In this document: piece after piece, positions 18,201 to 25,501 of the stretch | Layout of the letters: every line of letters begins with the position of its first letter | How positions within the stretch are numbered: position 1 is the stretch's first letter | Assembly: GCF_025961315.1 (NCBI RefSeq) | Contig: NZ_JAOQNK010000001.1 | Location: 4,216,001 to 4,280,000, forward strand | From: Sphingobacterium kitahiroshimense | GTDB lineage: Bacteria; Bacteroidota; Bacteroidia; Sphingobacteriales; Sphingobacteriaceae | DNA: 64,000 nt | Reading direction: 5' to 3' | The notes under the pieces: generated by a model | What the model saw: only the letters and a program-made list of their open reading frames with translations | Database searches by the model: none | What the model was told of the DNA's origin: nothing | Position numbers and translations under genes: made by a program

Positions 18201-18279
18201 CATGGAGTAAAGATGCTGAAAAAAGCATTGTCGGAACAATACCCAGTATCTTTAATGTAGTTTGTAATTTACTATTCAT
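15220..18279 (-). CDS. SusC/RagA TonB-linked outer membrane transporter
   Basis: The 1019-residue protein has a signal peptide (cleavage near LHA/QNN, residue about 27). It then has a carboxypeptidase-regulatory-like beta domain (about 30-105: VKGTIVDSQSKAAIAGATIKVLG), a TonB-box-like stretch LESVVVTALGI (about 113-123) and the plug (RGNKSASGNNQVLYVVDGVPI, then SVLKGASAAALYGSQAANGVILITT). A beta-barrel follows to the C-terminal Phe. It imports a large ligand across the outer membrane together with the SusD partner. No regulator (ECF sigma/anti-sigma or hybrid kinase) or hydrolase adjoins it, so it may be an orphan pair. Confidence 0.95.
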   Translation of the reverse strand: MNSKLQTTLKILGIVPTMLFSASLLHAQNNQVKGTIVDSQSKAAIAGATIKVLGTSKASSTDANGVFQINVDDKNRILSISVIGYETKTVTLGPNETTINVSLVPQTQQLESVVVTALGISRSQKSLTYSTQQLKGDELNRVKSTNLANNLNGKVAGVNIASSSSGPGGSAKVVLRGNKSASGNNQVLYVVDGVPINNQTLGTQPDNVFGGQRDPGDPIAMINPEDVENISVLKGASAAALYGSQAANGVILITTKSGKGGRTTVNFSSSAQIEQATSLPEFQNQYGQGSGGKSSATSVSSWGEKSDQANFNNVDKFLRTGSNFTNSLTLSGGNEKNQTYFSYANTLAKGITPNNDMTRHNFNLKESAKFFDDKLTVEGSANYITQKLDNAPTSGFYYNPLVGLYLLPRSIDISPYKDFEKFNPSRNLYDQNWFTLSDDPTTQQNPWWIVNRNQNSSKRNRLLLNGSAKYQIAPWINVQARGSVDRTSEVWDRKIYAGTQNILARPNGGYNYTNTTITQQYGDLIANMNFNVNDKLQITGVVGTSITDWKTEGVDYTSGTAGLQYPNQFIIQNSTTPTPTGLSNNRRQLQSVFASANLSYDQWLYLDLTARNDWSSTLAFTESNSFFYPSVGLGVVLNDKLNMPDFVNMAKIRGSYAIVGNDLPPYTTLLTNNLNAYGVINLNDIAFLKGLKPEKTHSLEIGTEWRMWNNRLNVDVTYYKTNTKNQFFKIAASQASLYDQYAINAGDIQNQGVEALVSLDAIKNDNFTWTTSLNFTYNKNKIIKLDDRIKEFALTGDGRNNYASKFEVGGSFGDIYGQDFARDDQGRILVSADGTPQKNSNYTKLGNSNPIWQMGLNNSFSYKNFNLSFLIDGKFDYEVMSITQALLDGYGVSKASGDARANGGVTINGITAAGAEVTNVAAEKWYTTVGGMGPVSSQYIYDGTVVRLRELVLGYDFNLNDSFFKKLRVSAVGRNLFYFTKKAPFDPEVTMSTGNTLSGVDIFMMPPTRNYGLTLNATF

Positions 18280-18662
18280 TCAGTAATATGTGTTATGATC
18301 TAATTATGTCTTTACACATTTCATAAGAATAGATTTATTGTAAATGGCTAATTCAATTTAGCACATTGGTCAGTAGATGTCTCATATTGAAGATAGGTAG
18401 GATACGTAATTTCGCAAATGTGAATAAATATCAATACAAGGTAAAAATAAGAAGGATTCTTATTCTAGGAATCTAATGTACTACTGTTCTATAAAATTTA
18501 AAAGAGTTTTATAACATATGTGATACATTTTAACATTTTTTTCCTGTAAATAGCTATTTATCAGGTTGTTTTATTTCAATGTTTTTTACAGGGAAATTAT
18601 GTTTTGTATCATAATTTGTTTTAATCTCATAAAATATATGTTCAGACGTACAGGGGGAGATC
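18280..18662. other. AT-rich upstream region of the susC gene
   Basis: About 380 nt without a convincing gene on either strand. It must hold the minus-strand promoter for susC. CAAATGTG at about 18415 is a one-mismatch reverse match to TAnnTTTG but is not decisive. Confidence 0.4.
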
Positions 18663-18702
18663 AAAAAAAATCGGCCAATACTTTAAGAGCTTAGCCGATT
18701 TT
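18663..18702 (-). terminator. Rho-independent terminator
   Basis: A 9-bp stem pairs AAAATCGGC (18667-18675) with GCCGATTTT (18694-18702). Eight A on the plus strand give a U-run on the minus-strand transcript. It closes the lipoprotein gene pair. Confidence 0.8.
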
Positions 18703-18724
18703 AAAAATACTGCTGTTTGTTTTA

Positions 18725-19443
18725 TTATTCTGAGAGCTCAACAACGGGTTTGTTATTGACGCATTTTACTCCTTTGGGATATGTATATTTTCCTGTCGAA
18801 CAATTCGGCTTTTCACGTTCTATGATATTCTTTTTTAAGGAATTGTAAAGTGCAATATCTTTCATGATTTCCGGACGTTCTGCTGTTCTAATATAAGCTA
18901 TATGTTCAACTCCACAGTTTTTTAAGAGTATTGTCGTACCCCAGTTTCGGTTCCGCTACAAGTAAGATTATTCAGGTATTTGTCGATCTTTATTTTTAAA
19001 GGGGCAATACGTATTTTACTTTCTGATAAGCTTAAATCTTTTATGTACAGCAATTTGGCTTTTCCATTTACGCAGGAAAGTTGAGTGGGTTCACTATTAA
19101 ACAAAATATACTCCTCACAGGGTTCGTAAATAATTCCTTCTTTGATACCGGCATTGACTTCGTTGGATCTAAGTGCTAGATATTCCTCCCATAGTTTGTT
19201 GAATTGTGATTTGAAACGTTTATGCACAGGGAAATAAACATGCCCACACCAAAAGTTGCTGACTTTTTCAATGTTCCAGTCGTTCAAATTTTCACATTTT
19301 TCTGAAGCAATGAGTTTATCAATTTCGGCTTTCTTTTCTTCAGCTTTAGCAGACCATTGTTCAGAAGTAAAATCGTCTTTTTTGCAAGCACTAAAAAGTA
19401 ACATAAATAGAAACAAATAGCTGACTAGTTTTATAAATTTCAT
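18725..19443 (-). pseudogene. Lipoprotein gene with a frameshift (paralogue of 19462-20166)
   Basis: The ATG frame encodes a lipoprotein signal (lipobox LFSAC, Cys about residue 20) and runs 173 residues to a stop at 18922. In another frame the sequence downstream continues (TTILLKNCGVEHIAY...GVKCVNNKPVVELSE) and stops at 18725. The two parts together match the intact upstream paralogue, including its C-terminal string CENNKP (here CVNNKP) and the spacing of the Cys residues. A single missing base near the GGGG at 18939-18942 (gene strand ...ACTGGGGTACG...) would reconcile them, giving about 239 residues against 234 for the paralogue. I read it as a recently broken or mis-sequenced copy. Function unknown; presumably a periplasmic or outer-membrane lipoprotein. 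Confidence 0.65.
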
Positions 19444-19461
19444 ATCGAGTAAGTATAAAGT

Positions 19462-20166
19462 CTAAAAGACTAAAATCGGTTTATTATTTTCACATCGTAC
19501 GGATTTGGGGGCGGGGCCACTATTCGGAGTACAATTTTGTAGTTCTTTATCTAATTGTGTTAGATGGAAATATAAGGTATTATATTCTGTAAGAATTGTA
19601 TAAAATCCATTACGATATGTTTGATTAGCAATGGTTGGAATCCATATTTGGGAACAATCTTTTTTTATGCCAGTAACTATCCAATCATTCGCCGCGGTAC
19701 ATGGTTTATCTTTAAAGTAATGCTGCAGTGTTTCACTTCTTTCGTTTAGAGCCTTTCGTGTCTGTTCGGTATTGAAATCTTCGACAGTTTTTACCTTTGC
19801 AAATCCATTCTGGCATATGATTCCGAAATGTACAGGCATATGTAGAGATACAAAGTTTGGATATGGCCGATCATCAGCGTCCATGGCTTTTGTTAATAAA
19901 TTAGTATGTTCTTTTTTTAGAAGATCATATTTGTTTTTTATTGTGGGAGAAACGGGTAAGTAACCTCGAGTATTTGGATCTAACAATAAGGTATCGACGT
20001 ACCACTTGCTGATGTCTCCGCATGAAATACTTTGTGTCAACAATTGCATTTCTTGATATTTCTCTGATGCTTTTTTATAAAGCTCATCATAAGAAAGGTG
20101 ATCTTTTTTACACGATAGTATCGTGAGCACTAAAAAAGAAAGTGTAAAAAATCGATAGATTTTCAT
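19462..20166 (-). CDS. Hypothetical Cys-rich lipoprotein, 234 aa
   Basis: The protein has a lipobox (TILSC, Cys19) followed by KKDHLSYDELYKKASEKY, a helical Lys/Glu-rich segment that the neighbour shares (KKDDFTSEQWSAKAEEKK). At least five further Cys residues are spaced through the chain (SISCGDISKW, GIICQNGF, KPCTAANDW, KDCSQIW, NCTPNS, RCENN), suggesting disulfides in the periplasm or at the cell surface. Tandem halves are hinted at, since SCGDISKWYVDTLLL and PCTAANDWIVTGIKKDC look alike. I recognise no named family. It lies 18 nt upstream of its frameshifted paralogue on the same strand and is probably cotranscribed with it. Confidence 0.6.
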   Translation of the reverse strand: MKIYRFFTLSFLVLTILSCKKDHLSYDELYKKASEKYQEMQLLTQSISCGDISKWYVDTLLLDPNTRGYLPVSPTIKNKYDLLKKEHTNLLTKAMDADDRPYPNFVSLHMPVHFGIICQNGFAKVKTVEDFNTEQTRKALNERSETLQHYFKDKPCTAANDWIVTGIKKDCSQIWIPTIANQTYRNGFYTILTEYNTLYFHLTQLDKELQNCTPNSGPAPKSVRCENNKPILVF

Positions 20167-20231
20167 TGCATTAAGGTTACATGGTTAATATTAGTTTATT
20201 AACCATGTAAACGTAACTAAAACAGGTTGTG

Positions 20232-21158
20232 CTACATGTGTTTTTTCCTTTTAAAGAGAAATTTTATTTTATCAGAATTGAAGATAATAATGGCAATGAA
20301 AATAAGGCCATATGCCCAGAACTTATAAGGATCTACCTGTTCCCGAAAGTATGTAACAGCGAGTGCGAATGCAATGATGGGATTAATATATAACATGATC
20401 CCCAGTGTCGAAGAAGATATTCTCTTTAAAGCATACATGCTCGAGAAGAGCGGTATGATTGTGAACAATAGTGCTATGGTTAAAGTAACAGTCCAAAATG
20501 TGCTGTCTTGAGGTATTGGACTTTGATCAACGAGCATTTGAGGTATAATGAATAATGTACAGATGGCAAGTTGGATTGCCAGCATATTGAGCTTGTCAAA
20601 CCCTTGTATAATACGCTGTAATACCAAATAAAAGGCATATAGTGAGCCAATGGTTAAAGACCATAATACTTCTGTAAGTGATCCGGTTGCCAACATGCAT
20701 ACACCAGTAATAGCAATAAGTAAAGATACCTTTTGGGCTATATTTAAGTTTTCTTTTAAAATTAAATAGCCTGCTGCAGTCGTGATTAATGGACATAAGA
20801 TGTAAGCAAAGGCACCGGCCTGTACACTGATGCTATTAATGCAGTAGATATACGTATACCAGTTTGCAAATAAAAGTATAGCCGAAATAAGGGTAAGATA
20901 GGTAATCTTAGTTCTGTTATTCTTGGGCAGTTGCCTAAAATAATTATAATCAGCTCTAATGTCGGCCTTTCTGAAAACGATATTGAAGAGCCAAAGAAGT
21001 GAAACGGCTAATATGATGCGGTAATGGAGGATATCTTCTGCTGACCAATTTTTTAATAAGCGTATAGGGACAGCCATAAACCCCCAGATTAAAGGACCTA
21101 AAAAAGCCGCTAAGAAATACTTTCCGCGGCCTTCAGTATCTTGTTCTATGTTTGCCAT
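20232..21158 (-). CDS. EamA/RarD-like inner membrane transporter
   Basis: A 308-residue polytopic protein with about ten hydrophobic helices and an internal duplication typical of the EamA (DMT) superfamily. The N-terminus GKYFLAAFLGPLIWGFMAVPIRLLK resembles RarD-like members. I chose the ATG at 21158 because it overlaps the ridA stop in the arrangement TAATG, implying coupled translation. The frame extends 23 codons further upstream inside ridA, with a Cys/Lys-rich reading that has no support. The C-terminus is basic (FKRKKHM), consistent with a cytoplasmic tail. The substrate is not predictable. Confidence 0.85.
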   Translation of the reverse strand: MANIEQDTEGRGKYFLAAFLGPLIWGFMAVPIRLLKNWSAEDILHYRIILAVSLLWLFNIVFRKADIRADYNYFRQLPKNNRTKITYLTLISAILLFANWYTYIYCINSISVQAGAFAYILCPLITTAAGYLILKENLNIAQKVSLLIAITGVCMLATGSLTEVLWSLTIGSLYAFYLVLQRIIQGFDKLNMLAIQLAICTLFIIPQMLVDQSPIPQDSTFWTVTLTIALLFTIIPLFSSMYALKRISSSTLGIMLYINPIIAFALAVTYFREQVDPYKFWAYGLIFIAIIIFNSDKIKFLFKRKKHM

Positions 21159-21544
21159 TAATCTTTCCAAGCAATCACGGAGATTTCTACATTTACATTT
21201 TTTGGAAGAGTCTTTACAGCAACACATTCACGTGCAGGCTGTGCTGTAGTGAAGTATTGTGCGTAGACTTCATTTACTGTAGCAAAGTCATCCATACTAC
21301 TTAAGAAAATAGATGCTTTAACAACATCTTCAAATCCATAGCCTGCGTTTTTTAAGATGGCATCAACATTCTTTAACACTTGATGTGCTTCATCTGCAGC
21401 TCCTGTTGTGATTAATTCCATAGTTTCAGGAATTAAAGGAATTTGTCCGGAAACGTATAATGTTTTGTCAGCTTTTATAGCTTGGTTGTAAGGACCAATT
21501 GCGGCTGGTGCTTTTTCGGTATTTAAAATAATTTTTTGAGACAT
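21158..21544 (-). CDS. ridA: RidA family enamine/imine deaminase
   Basis: RidA hydrolyses reactive 2-aminoacrylate-type intermediates made by PLP enzymes, protecting the cell. From the ATG at 21544 (MSQKIILNT) the protein has 128 residues, the usual size. It contains GPYNQAIKADKTLYVSGQ (17-34) and ARECVAVKTLP with Arg105, the substrate-carboxylate-binding residue conserved at that number in the family. An ATG seven codons upstream (21565) would overlap the small membrane gene in front and is less likely. It sits between that small gene and an EamA transporter in one probable operon. Cytoplasmic trimer by family knowledge. Confidence 0.94.
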   Translation of the reverse strand: MSQKIILNTEKAPAAIGPYNQAIKADKTLYVSGQIPLIPETMELITTGAADEAHQVLKNVDAILKNAGYGFEDVVKASIFLSSMDDFATVNEVYAQYFTTAQPARECVAVKTLPKNVNVEISVIAWKD

Positions 21545-21554
21545 ATGCTGGTAT

Positions 21555-21686
21555 TTAGGGTGCAAAGAAAAACTTGTAAATCAGCGCCAGAATGAAAACG
21601 ATGATGGCTATAGCATTAATAATATGCATAGCTTTTAGATTGCCGTTCGTTGGGCGATTGGGGTCTTTTTTTCTAAAAAAGTACAT
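21555..21686 (-). CDS. 43-aa single-pass membrane protein
   Basis: A short frame (ATG at 21686, TAA at 21557-21555) encodes MYFFRKKDPNRPTNGNLKAM followed by a hydrophobic helix (about residues 21-41) and ends FFAP. The basic, proline-containing N-terminus followed by one span predicts a small inner membrane protein with its N-terminus in the cytoplasm. The KKDPNRPTN-then-helix layout resembles small conserved Bacteroidota proteins I recall as DUF6728, but that is from memory and unverified. It ends 10 nt before the ridA start on the same strand, so it likely leads that operon. Confidence 0.65.
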   Translation of the reverse strand: MYFFRKKDPNRPTNGNLKAMHIINAIAIIVFILALIYKFFFAP

Positions 21687-21754
21687 GGAACTAAGTTACG
21701 CTAGTAAATTGATAATCGCAATGATTATCTTTAAACAATCAAAAATAAAAGATA

Positions 21755-22867
21755 ATGAATAAACTCGCTTTAGTTGGTGGAAGAATTTTTTCAGATTATA
21801 ATCTTATTGAAGATAAAACATTGCTTATTGAAAATGGAAAGATTACTGCAATAGTAGAGCCTAATCAAGTTCCAGCTGATTTTGAACAGATTGTTGTTAA
21901 TGGAGCTAATATTTGTGCGGGTCTCATTGATTTACAGTTATATGGCGACGGTGATGATTTATTTTCGGCGCATTTGACTTCAGCATCTTTACAGCGCATT
22001 TCTGATCGTTTGGTTCGAAAAGGAACGACTTCATATATGATGACTTTAGCGACAAATACGTTTAAAGTTTTTCAAGAAGCGATTCAGGTTGCTGACAATT
22101 TTAAACATGATGCATTATTGGGCTTGCACCTTGAAGGGCCATTCTTGAATGCAAAGAAGAGAGGGGCTCACCCGGCTGATCTCATTGTAAAAGCAACAAA
22201 AGAAAATATTAAGGATTTGCTTGGCGAGCACAATACTGTTGTGAAAATGATGACCATTGCTCCGGAATGTATGGACGATGATGTTCTTGAGTACCTAAAA
22301 TCGTATGAACTTTTATTAAGTGCAGGGCATAGTGATGCAACATTTAAGGAAGGCACTAAAGGTTTTGATTTGGGGATTCCCACAAGTACCCACCTATTTA
22401 ATGCGATGTCTTCTTTACATCATCGGGAGGTTGGTATGGTAGGAGCTATTTTCAATCATCCAACAGCATGTTCGAGTATAATTACAGATGGACATCACGT
22501 CAGTTTCGAGGCCGTTAAAGTGGCTAAAAAACAAATGGGCGAACGATTGTTTTTGATATCAGATGCAGTTGCTGCTTGTGCAAAAGGAATCTATCAACAT
22601 GTGTTGAATGACGGTTATTATTCACTGCCCGACGGGACGATTTCGGGAGGAGCCATTTCTTTATTTGAATCGGTTAGAAATATAGTGCAACAGGTTGGTG
22701 TTCCATTGGACGAGGCGATACGGATGGGAACTACTTATCCAGCAAGACTGCTAAAGCGTACAGATATTGGAAACCTGAATATAGGAAGTATAGCTAATGT
22801 GATCATTTTTACTTCTAATTTTGAACTTCAAGATGTTCTGGTTAAAGGAAAGTTAATATCGCGCTAG
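21755..22867 (+). CDS. nagA: N-acetylglucosamine-6-phosphate deacetylase NagA
   Basis: NagA deacetylates GlcNAc-6-P to GlcN-6-P in amino-sugar recycling. The 370-residue protein shows the amidohydrolase motifs HLEGPF (125-130, metal-binding Glu127), HSDA, THLFNAMSSLHHRE, DGHHV and LISDAV. Length is typical and the enzyme is cytoplasmic. It is the metabolic step after MurQ, which is encoded about 20 kb downstream at 42591, so it completes the path from MurNAc-6-P to GlcN-6-P. It is divergent from the ridA operon. Confidence 0.95.
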   Translation: MNKLALVGGRIFSDYNLIEDKTLLIENGKITAIVEPNQVPADFEQIVVNGANICAGLIDLQLYGDGDDLFSAHLTSASLQRISDRLVRKGTTSYMMTLATNTFKVFQEAIQVADNFKHDALLGLHLEGPFLNAKKRGAHPADLIVKATKENIKDLLGEHNTVVKMMTIAPECMDDDVLEYLKSYELLLSAGHSDATFKEGTKGFDLGIPTSTHLFNAMSSLHHREVGMVGAIFNHPTACSSIITDGHHVSFEAVKVAKKQMGERLFLISDAVAACAKGIYQHVLNDGYYSLPDGTISGGAISLFESVRNIVQQVGVPLDEAIRMGTTYPARLLKRTDIGNLNIGSIANVIIFTSNFELQDVLVKGKLISR

Positions 22868-22872
22868 TGCTC

Positions 22873-22901
22873 TTGATACAAATCCATAATCCGTACATTT
22901 G
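22873..22901 (+). promoter_or_regulatory. Bacteroidota promoter for the GHL10 gene
   Basis: TTG (22873-22875) and TACATTTG (22894-22901) match the -33 and TAnnTTTG -7 elements with 18 nt between them. The gene starts at 22937. Confidence 0.55.
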
Positions 22902-22936
22902 TAACTTATTTTGAAATAATTCCTTAACATTTTTTA

Positions 22937-24544
22937 ATGAAACATCACTTATTAATACTTTCAGTTGCTTTATTCTTATTTTCATGCTCTTCCAAAAAGA
23001 ATAGAAAAACAGAAGAGGTAAAAGCCACACCTGCTGTAATTGTACAGCATCCGGATAAAAAGGATAAACCGCAACGTGAAAAGGTTAACATTAATATACA
23101 AGAGAAAAAGATTGAAGCACCAAAAGAAATCGCTGTGGAGCTTCCTGAAGTGCAACGTGAATTTCGTGCTGCATGGATCGCATCTGTCGCAAATATAAAT
23201 TGGCCAAGTAAAAACTTTTTATCTACGGATGAACAAAAACAGGAAGCGATCCAGATTTTAGAATTTTTGAAAGCAAATAATTTCAATGCAGCTATTTTTC
23301 AGGTTCGCCCCTCGTCGGATGCGATGTATAAGAGTGATCTCGAGCCTTGGTCATATTTTTTAACAGGAGAACAAGGGAAAGCTCCTTTTCCATATTATGA
23401 TCCTTTGGAATTTTGGGTTGAAGAGGCACATAAGCGGGGGATTGAATTACATGTTTGGTTAAATCCTTATCGTGCTCACCATACTTCTGGCGGTAAGTTG
23501 ACAGAGGCATCTATGGCTAAAAAGATGCCCAATTCCGTTGTCCGTTTGAAGCAGGGATGGTATTGGTTTGATCCATCAAAACAATCTACTCAAGACCATG
23601 CTGCCCGTGTAGTAATGGATATTGTAAAACGTTATAACATTGACGGGGTACATTTTGATGATTATTTTTATCCTTATGCGGAATATAATGGAGGGCAGGA
23701 TTTTCCGGATAATGACAGTTGGAATGATTACAAAAAGAATGGTGGTACATTGGCTCGTGCAGATTGGCGTAGAAATAGTGTAAACACATTCATTGAACGG
23801 ATCTATAAAGAAATAAAAGCTGAAAAGAATTTTGTGAAATTTGGTATTAGTCCTTTTGGGATCTGGAAACCAGGTTATCCGGCAGGTATTCAAGGATCTA
23901 GTCAATATGATCAATTGTATGCAGATGCAAAGCTATGGCTTAATAAAGGCTGGGTCGATTATTATACGCCACAATTGTATTGGCCTATACAGCCTGCTAA
24001 GCAAAGTTTCACAACTTTATTGAAATGGTGGGAGAGTGAAAATACAATGCACAGACATCTTTGGCCAGGTATCAATACTGTCGGGAAACGTACAGCAGAA
24101 TATTCAACTGAAATTGTAAATCAAATTGCTGCGATGCGTAATATCGTGCCAGATAGCAAAGGTATTGTTCATTGGAGCTTAGCCGGTTTAATTAAAAACC
24201 CTACGATGACAAGAGCAATTTTTGAAGGTCCTTACCAAAATAAAGTATTGATACCTAGAACGCCTTGGTTGAATGCAAATCCGATGCTGAAGCCAACTTT
24301 GTTGTTGACAGCAGAAAAAGATTTTGTTTTTGCAAAGTGGCAACATAAACAAGTAGATCAAGTTTATCACTGGATACTTTACTGCAACTATGGTGGTGAG
24401 TGGTCATATGAGATTTTTGATCCTTCGGTTACTGCCAAGCAACTTGCAAAAAGTAAGAATGGTAAAAAGTTACAGTATGTGGCAGTAAAAGCAGTGGACC
24501 GTCTGAGTAATGAGAGTCCATATATGGCGGAAAAGATTAAGTAA
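22937..24544 (+). CDS. GHL10/DUF187-family putative glycosidase lipoprotein
   Basis: The 535-residue protein has a lipoprotein signal (LFSCSSKK, Cys17), then a Lys/Glu/Pro-rich linker. The glycosidase-like domain follows: EFRAAWIASVANINWPS (about 74-90), FNAAIFQVRPSSDAMY, GIELHVWLNPYRAHHTSGG, DGVHFDDYFYPY and FGISPFGIWKPG. The C-terminal 100 residues resemble a fibronectin-III-like domain. Family 10-like hydrolases (relatives of E. coli YngK/DigH) cleave denuded peptidoglycan glycan strands in E. coli; the same role here is inference. It fits the peptidoglycan-sugar theme of this region. It has its own promoter and terminator. Confidence 0.85.
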   Translation: MKHHLLILSVALFLFSCSSKKNRKTEEVKATPAVIVQHPDKKDKPQREKVNINIQEKKIEAPKEIAVELPEVQREFRAAWIASVANINWPSKNFLSTDEQKQEAIQILEFLKANNFNAAIFQVRPSSDAMYKSDLEPWSYFLTGEQGKAPFPYYDPLEFWVEEAHKRGIELHVWLNPYRAHHTSGGKLTEASMAKKMPNSVVRLKQGWYWFDPSKQSTQDHAARVVMDIVKRYNIDGVHFDDYFYPYAEYNGGQDFPDNDSWNDYKKNGGTLARADWRRNSVNTFIERIYKEIKAEKNFVKFGISPFGIWKPGYPAGIQGSSQYDQLYADAKLWLNKGWVDYYTPQLYWPIQPAKQSFTTLLKWWESENTMHRHLWPGINTVGKRTAEYSTEIVNQIAAMRNIVPDSKGIVHWSLAGLIKNPTMTRAIFEGPYQNKVLIPRTPWLNANPMLKPTLLLTAEKDFVFAKWQHKQVDQVYHWILYCNYGGEWSYEIFDPSVTAKQLAKSKNGKKLQYVAVKAVDRLSNESPYMAEKIK

Positions 24545-24561
24545 TTTAAAATAAATCTATT

Positions 24562-24597
24562 AAAAGGGATATCCAAAAAGGTATCCCTTTTTTTTGT
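24562..24597 (+). terminator. Rho-independent terminator
   Basis: The stem AAAGGGATATC...GGTATCCCTTT (24563-24590, one wobble pair) is followed by eight Ts. It ends the GHL10 gene. Confidence 0.85.
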
Positions 24598-24709
24598 TCT
24601 GCGAATTCGTGTTTTGATGTGGTAGCGTACATTATAGTCTCGGTGTCTTAATTACATTGCTTGATAACAAGCGATTTGGAGTTCGTATTTATCTGAAGTA
24701 TATTTAGAT

Positions 24710-25258
24710 ATGGAAGATACTTATAAAAAAGCTGGTGAATCTGTTATACGGATATCTCAGTTGATGTTACCCTCTAACGCCAACTTTGGCGGAAAGATTC
24801 ATGGCGGCTATATTTTGTCATTGATGGATCAAATTGCTTTTGCAGTTGCCTCCAAGTTTTCCGGAAATTATTGTGTGACAGCGTCCGTTGGAAAAGTGGA
24901 CTTTCTAAAGCCTATTGAAGTAGGGGAGTTGGTAACACTTATCGCTTCGGTCAATTATGTAGGAAATAGTTCGATGGAAGTTGGAATTCGTGTTGAATCG
25001 ATGAATATTCAATCTGGTGAGACAAAACACTGCAATTCATCATATTTTACAATGATTGCGAAAAATGCTGAAGGCAAATCTGTTCGTGTTCCGCGACTTA
25101 TATTGGAAAGTGAAAAGGAGATCTTTCGGTTTTATAAAAGTGTGATTAAAATCGAAATTGAGAAGGAGAGAGAGCGGGCTACCCTCGATTTGGAATTTGA
25201 CTCTCAAGAACAACAGGAATATATCAGACAACATTACGATGTGAAAATAAATTTGTGA
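24710..25258 (+). CDS. Acyl-CoA thioesterase (hotdog fold)
   Basis: The 182-residue protein carries the hotdog thioesterase signature NANFGGKIHGGYILSLMDQIAF (about 22-44, with the helix Asp), then CVTASVGKVDFLKPIEVGELV. This is the pattern of YciA/BFIT-like acyl-CoA hydrolases. It would hydrolyse acyl-CoAs to free acids in the cytoplasm. The C-terminal 40 residues are a charged helix. A near-match -7 element (TATATTTA) lies just before the start, so the leader would be very short. It is not linked to its neighbours. Confidence 0.88.
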   Translation: MEDTYKKAGESVIRISQLMLPSNANFGGKIHGGYILSLMDQIAFAVASKFSGNYCVTASVGKVDFLKPIEVGELVTLIASVNYVGNSSMEVGIRVESMNIQSGETKHCNSSYFTMIAKNAEGKSVRVPRLILESEKEIFRFYKSVIKIEIEKERERATLDLEFDSQEQQEYIRQHYDVKINL

Positions 25259-25501
25259 TGATGGTGATAATAATTTAGTGGTGCGGTCTTTTGCATATTG
25301 TATTTTTTGTTTTTAAGGTTTATCAATCGATTGTATGATAACTTAATGATTTTCAAGTGTGTTTTATGGCATTTTTTGAAAATAATTACGCATAATCTTG
25401 CAAAGCTTAGAACCTTTTTATACTATTGTAAAGTAATTCGTATAAACCTGTCGGGATCGAAACATCCGATATAAACAATTGCTACTAACTAAATTATTAT
25501 C

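Noticed and set aside
23576..23914. 112-codon minus-strand frame inside the GHL10 gene
   Set aside because: Low-complexity, Ile-rich antisense frame with no start signal.
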